From: Brasenia schreberi
Taxonomy: Eukaryota > Streptophyta > Magnoliopsida > Nymphaeales > Cabombaceae
Direction of reading: 5' to 3'
Assembly: GCA_036023115.1 (NCBI GenBank)
Contig: JAYKKT010000091.1
Span: forward strand, 28,648,001-28,712,000
Length of the DNA stretch: 64,000 nucleotides
Shown piece after piece: positions 59,396 through 64,000 of the stretch (within the stretch, counting starts at the first letter, position 1; each line of letters begins with the position of its first letter). The notes under the pieces were generated by a model. It was given only the letters and a program-made list of their open reading frames with translations. It did no database searches and was not told the DNA's origin. Both the position numbers and the translations under genes were made by a program.

Positions 59396-60356
59396 CATAT
59401 TGTCACATGCTTGACAAAAACGAACTTATACAAGCCTAGCAAAATGAAAGAAGTGGTATTCATATTTAGCTCAGATAACAAGCCAGCTCGCTTCAGTTAC
59501 ACAGATCACAATGAGCTCCGATAGCTGAACTGAGCCTAACTATGAGCAGCTTGGTTTGTGTCCTACCTCTAACTACATTGATCTACATGGTGGGTGTTCA
59601 GTAACAAACTTTTTTGGACCATATCAGTCGTGATGCATGTGTAAGAACATCTTTTAAAGGCCTAAAGAAAACGACCACTTGCAGCATACTGACAGTTTTG
59701 TTTTCAAATAAGAACAATGCACCATTTCTTCATGGCTTGAGTTATGGTCAATTATGGAGGAAGAACATTATTTAGAAATATTTTAGGAAACATCTGCTGT
59801 CACATCTGTAGCCCTAGATTCATCGCCAGTGCTCATTGTTATGGCACCACCACTACCAACACCATCATCTGCCGGCACCACCGCCACTCTACCGTTGTCA
59901 CCAACATCTGCCACAACCTCACAACAACCTTTACCACCAGTTTTTGCAGCCACTATCACCAACACCATTACTTCCTATCACCACCACCTCTACTTTCCGT
60001 TATCTCCATTCACTATCCTCCGTGTTGCACGAAAACGTGTGGCGACAACCTTTTTCTGTTTTGAAACGACAAGGTCACTTGGGAACATGTCTGACACGGT
60101 TTGTTTCCAATTTGAATACTTTTACATAAGAAATGCATATCGAATGCATTACCACTTTAATAGCTCGAATTGTTAAAGTGCCTCCTCACCAAGTGGGTGC
60201 TTTCTTTTACCGTTTGTTTCTTTTTAAACATGCCTGCCTGTACAAATAGATATTGTTGTTTCCCCATTTCCTAATTTTTGGAGTCTTATCGTTTTCCATA
60301 TCACGCTTTTATTTCCGTACTCTTTTTTTTTAAAGTACAATATAGGGGGTCATCAT
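59389..60356. other. No gene recognised; CCA-rich low-complexity patch
   Basis: 59830-60010 is rich in cca/acc trinucleotides, giving Thr/Pro/His-rich frames in three phases, so composition alone keeps them open. There is no family match. Confidence 0.35.
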
Positions 60357-60663
60357 TGTTTATTTATTAAAATTAGAAGAGATTTCAACATACATCTAGA
60401 ACTCTTTAGGAGGAGAGGTTGACCCTTCCCTTGGTATGAAGTGCTCTCTTCTTTTTCTATCTTTAATAGAACCTAGAACATAAGCTCTAGTTTTCTAACT
60501 TAAAAGACAAAGATACCCTTAGTAAGTAGTAGCCTCTCAAATATATCCAAATGCACTTGTTTATTCGGTCTTCTATACTCCCCTCAAGTTGGGTAGGATA
60601 TATTTATAACTCCCAACTTTCTACACATTCGGTCTAATGTACTTTTATACATTGCCTTAGTTA
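60357..60663 (-). mobile_element. Ty1/copia 3' end: RNase H tail, polypurine tract and LTR
   Basis: Minus strand 60663-60586 encodes LTKAMYKSTLDRMCRKLGV and a stop, the conserved C-terminus of copia RNase H (family LTKAL...KLGV). Then AACTTGAGGGGAGT, a typical polypurine tract, and an LTR-like segment from about 60577 down to about 60357. The rest of the element is absent. Confidence 0.72.
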
Positions 60664-60679
60664 AAATGAATGTTATCTA

Positions 60680-60840
60680 TATCGTACTGAATTGTATGAT
60701 ACAGTATAATATGTATCATATCGTGAGATTATATAATACAATATATCATGCTATATCGCATGACAAAACTTATCATTCTGTATCGTGCGATACAATACGT
60801 ATCGTACGATATGGGTAATACACCCTGGACTTTATAAAAA
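60680..60840. repeat. Palindromic GTATCG/CGATAC repeat, best copy
   Basis: Words include gtatgatacagtataat, tgtatcatatcgtgag, atgctatatcgcatgac, tgtatcgtgcgatacaatac and gtatcgtacgatatggg. Many are perfect or near-perfect palindromes. Confidence 0.7.
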
Positions 60841-61579
60841 ATTTCGAGCGGAACAGAATCTCACATTTCTACAAGGTTAGGTTCCATCCGTGGGTTATTA
60901 ATGCTCCATTGCGACTTTCAGCTTGCGTGAGAAATCTCTAACGGTTTTGCAAGGGTCTCCAACTCCACAATCACTCCAATTATAACAACATCAACAATCT
61001 GGTGGTTGTGGTATAACGTTTTCTGTTTTTTCTTCGTATATTTGATATTGTATTTTATTTTTTTTATTTGTTTTGAATGACAATATATGAAGTGCGTGAA
61101 TATCTTTTCATTGTATTTGTGAAGTGAGAGACACTCTATTTGAGTGTTTTGGTGGTTTATGAAGTAAAGATTGGGGATTTACGAAATACTTTTATTTTTA
61201 GGTGAATTAAGATTGAAGTGTTAAATTAAGATGACAGGAAGGGGGCGTTAGAGACTCCCAATCTCGATCTAATGATCCGACATGACAATATTAAGATTGA
61301 AGTGTTAAATTAAGTTGACAGGAAGGGGTGTTAGGGACTTCCAATCTCGGTCTGATCATCCAGTATGGTAGTGGGGTATTGCAGTTGAGGAAAACAGATT
61401 AAAAATAAAATATGTTTTTGTAAGAAGGTGATTAATGGTCGAATTTTTCGTTTGAAATATCACCTAATAAGGACTAGGAAAAAGGTTGCTCCTTGCCCGG
61501 GCAAAGTAAGAAGAGTGTCACAAGTAAGTAAATGACAGTGTTTACAAATGATTGAAAGTATAATTAAGAAGATACAAAG
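60841..61579. other. No gene recognised, contains an 84-base tandem duplication
   Basis: 61207-61290 and 61291-61368 repeat ttaagattgaagtgttaaat, gacaggaagggg and gttaga/gggact-tcccaatctcg text. Confidence 0.6.
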
Positions 61580-61876
61580 ATGTTTAAGGAAGAGGATGTT
61601 AGACTTGATGGTGGTGATTATAGCATTCCTTCTGATACTAGAACAAAGATTGGTAGTAGTAGTTCTCAATCATCAACCAGGAGAAAGAGGGTTGTTCAAG
61701 AGGTTGTAAGTGGTAGAAGAGAAAGGACTAGAAGATCTTATTCTGGCATACATTCTTTTTTTCCTCATAGTACTACACTTTATACTCAATATGAAATTTA
61801 TGTTGCTATAGCTTCAAAGAAATTACATGAGCATGCAGACCTTAAAGTAGAGAGATGGTTTTATGATGTGATATAA
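61580..61876 (+). CDS. Hypothetical 98-residue frame, Ser/Arg-rich
   Basis: Open from ATG 61580 to TAA 61874: MFKEEDVRLDGGDYSIPSDT, a Ser/Arg-rich stretch, then GIHSFFPHSTTLYTQYEIYV. I do not recognise it. The composition (acidic start, SSSSQSSTRRKR, then SFF) resembles hAT transposase linkers, but no catalytic block is nearby. It could be chance. Confidence 0.25.
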   Translation: MFKEEDVRLDGGDYSIPSDTRTKIGSSSSQSSTRRKRVVQEVVSGRRERTRRSYSGIHSFFPHSTTLYTQYEIYVAIASKKLHEHADLKVERWFYDVI

Positions 61877-62390
61877 AAATCCGACATAGTTTTACGCTAG
61901 TTGTCGGAAGCCTAACATAACCCTCCTCCTTTATCCAGGCTTGGGACCAGCTATGCAAGGGTGATCCCTTATATGAGTAGAGTTATTGGTGTTTAACAAC
62001 TAATCCATAATTTTTATAATGTTAATGTAGATCATTGTGAAGTTCTTTGAGGTTATTGAACTTCCTAGTACCCTTTTCTCTTTTTAATACCTTTTCTTTT
62101 TCATGAAGTATTCAACTCTGACTTTGGTTGTATCGTTTTTTTGTCTCTATGTTTCTTTATAAGTTAGAAGTAGAATTTGTTTATTTAGTTTGATTCATAT
62201 TTATTAAATAAGTGGTTGTGTTTCTTAATATTTCTTAAAAATTAGAGAAACCTACTATATATATATATAATTTTTAATCATAAATAAAAGTATATCGATA
62301 AATCCACTATATCCCCATTAGCGCTATATCAGGGTCGACCACTAACAACCCACTAATCACTATTGATAACATAGTAAAACTTAAAATATG
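61877..62390. other. AT-rich flank; dispersed-repeat-like motif
   Basis: ttgtcggaagcctaacataa, ccctcctcctttatccaggc and ttgggaccagctatgc resemble a phrase I associate with dispersed repeats in several dicot genomes; this is from memory and unchecked. Confidence 0.3.
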
Positions 62391-63985
62391 TAGAAAGATC
62401 TTATCTCATTATAGATTATAACCAATTATTTATAGCAATCAAACACTTATTGCTGCATTCCAAAATTACTAAACTAATGAGATGATGACAACTAAAAAAC
62501 TGAACTTGGAAACAAAAAAGTAAGGATATGTTCCTCGGATTATACTCAGGTAGAACAAGTATATAGAAACTCACCATCTTATGCTTGGAAAAGAAATGTC
62601 CCATAACACATCAGATACAACACCTGAACAAACACCATGATTCATATAGTAACGAAACAAAAGGCTTCAAGTACTTGGATAGGGATCCGCAGCCTGCATC
62701 AAAAAAATAACAAGATGCCCTCAGGATTTCTATACCAATTCATAAACATAAGCAATTCTCAACCACAATAAGAGCATTTAACTGTCAAGATGAAAAGCAC
62801 TGATTTTGATGACCATAGAAAATGCATTATCTCGATGTGTAACATTGCAAGTGTGATGTAAACAATAAGCAAAATAAGCTCTTATAATCAGGTTATAGTT
62901 TCCTTTAGAAACGAAAAATTTAAAAAGTAAACATATAAATTAAAATTACCAACAACTAGGCCTCTTTTCAGTAAAATGGTGACTACTCTTTCCTCCTATA
63001 ATATTGTAAGCTTTTCACAAATAACCTTAATGTGCAATGAGAAAAATATTTTTAATTATGAAATTAAAGTCAGAGATCAAATATAACAAAGACAAAAACA
63101 AAAGGCAATTATGCTCACCTTTATGTTCTTCCTTTCAGTCTACGTTTCATTTTTCTTTTCTCCCACCTCTTCTATACTATTTTTTTTTCTTTTTTTCTTT
63201 TTCACTCTTCAAATTTTCTCTTTTTATTTTTTTTCTCTTTTTCCTTTTTCCTTTTTTGCATTCTCCTCTTCCACTTTTCTTTTCTTCATATTTCTTCTTC
63301 TTTTCTTTATAAATCTACACTTGTAAAAATGAGATGCAGAAATTTGAATGTGGAGAAAGATCTGATCTCATCACATACCATAACCGATTATTTACAGTAT
63401 TCAAACGCTTGATACATTCCAAAGTTACAAACTAATGGGTTAAAAAAAAAGAGCTTGGGAATAAAAAAAAAGTAATGATATGTTCCTCGAAATGTACTGA
63501 GTTGGAACAAAAATATTGAAATTCACTGGAAAAGAAATATCCTATGATGAAGACACCACATTAGATACAAGACCTGAACTGACACCAAGATTCATATATG
63601 GACAAAATGAAAGACTTGTAATTCCAATTAATATAAACATAAGCAATTCTCAACCATAATAAAAGCAAGATACCACATCAACTATAACACTAGAAGTGAC
63701 CCAAGATTCATATATGGACAAAATGAAAGGCTTCTAAATCCAATCAATATAAATATGACAATTCTCAACCACAATAAAAGTAAACTTGCAATAGAATAAA
63801 ATGGTTATCCAGTTGTCCAATATAAAATCCAAATAATAGGACTCATTGTTTAACCACCAGGGTGAAAAGTACTAATTCTAATGACCATAGAAAATACATT
63901 ATTTAGATGTGTAACATTGCGAGTGTGATGCAAACAAAGAGCATAATAATCTTTTATAATCAGGTTATAGTTTCCTTAAAAAAGA
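62391..63985. repeat. Large direct duplication, about 0.6 kb units
   Basis: 62391-62915 and 63351-63985 share in order ataaccgattatttacag-like, tatgttcctcg, aaaagaaat, gatacaa-acctgaac, aaacataagcaattctcaac, gaccatagaaaat, gtgtaacattgc and tataatcaggttatagtttcc. Inside copy 2 a further ~110-base unit (attcatatatggacaaaatg) occurs twice, at 63590 and 63706. Confidence 0.85.
63165..63310. repeat. Pyrimidine tract (T/C-rich)
   Basis: About 145 bases almost entirely T and C. Phe/Leu/Ser frames across it are compositional. Confidence 0.9.
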
Positions 63986-64000
63986 AAAAAAGAAAAAAAT

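Noticed and set aside
59181..59524. Ile/Tyr repeat proteins across the TA run
   Set aside because: Microsatellite artefact on both strands.
59744..60176. Overlapping Thr/Pro/His-rich frames in three phases
   Set aside because: CCA-rich composition opens all three phases; no start context, splice pattern or family match.
63037..63326. Phe-rich membrane-like proteins
   Set aside because: Pyrimidine tract translated as Phe/Leu/Ser; compositional only.

Overview
The window is nuclear DNA of a flowering plant. Introns are GT-AG, gene exons resemble land-plant SEC12-like, MACPF (CAD1/NSL1 type) and mitochondrial pyruvate dehydrogenase E1-alpha proteins, and most of the remaining sequence is plant-type retrotransposon: Ty1/copia, Ty3/gypsy and RTE-clade LINEs, plus a hAT DNA transposon. 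I cannot name the species. There is no operon, CRISPR or prokaryotic content. Most long open frames are shadows inside LTRs or simple repeats.

Layout. 1-2176 (+): the last three coding exons of a SEC12-like WD40/membrane protein, the only host coding sequence that reads cleanly. 3873-10337 (-): a MACPF relic split inside a coding exon by a 5.4-kb Ty3 element (4623-9991) with a perfect 5-bp target duplication. That element carries a Ty1/copia reverse-transcriptase fragment next to its own Ty3 integrase. 12.7-15.1 kb: duplicated unknown sequence and palindromic repeats. 15.15-17.0 kb (-): a 5'-truncated RTE LINE. 17.0-20.6 kb: three copies of a repeat containing a tRNA-His(GUG)-like gene; the last copy (20445-20516, -) is structurally intact. 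20.6-26.3 kb: AT-rich sequence, one short duplication, and a minus-strand LTR with primer-binding site. 26362-32055 (-): five exons of a pyruvate dehydrogenase E1-alpha gene; three carry frameshifting lesions and one of these also has a stop. 32.9-35.2 kb: a tiny copia deletion derivative. 36.6-42.7 kb: Ty3 RNase H/integrase remains ending in an LTR that faces a second, inverted LTR, making a giant foldback. 42.8-48.4 kb (+): a second RTE LINE with a copia element (43734-47983, TSD ttaag) nested in it. 48.6-50.3 kb (-): a decayed hAT transposase. 50.86-51.27 kb: four ~100-bp tandem repeats. 51.4-53.7 kb: further RTE fragments. 54657-55145 (-): a CpG-rich 5' end and first exon of an unidentified gene. 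55-64 kb: mostly unrecognised AT-rich DNA with long GA and TA microsatellites, copia ends and duplicated segments.

No novel multi-gene system is visible. The window mainly records genes being dismantled by nested insertions. The points that most deserve follow-up are the Ty3/copia chimera, the tRNA-His repeat family, the inverted LTR pair, and a dispersed palindrome family built on GTATCG/CGATAC words.
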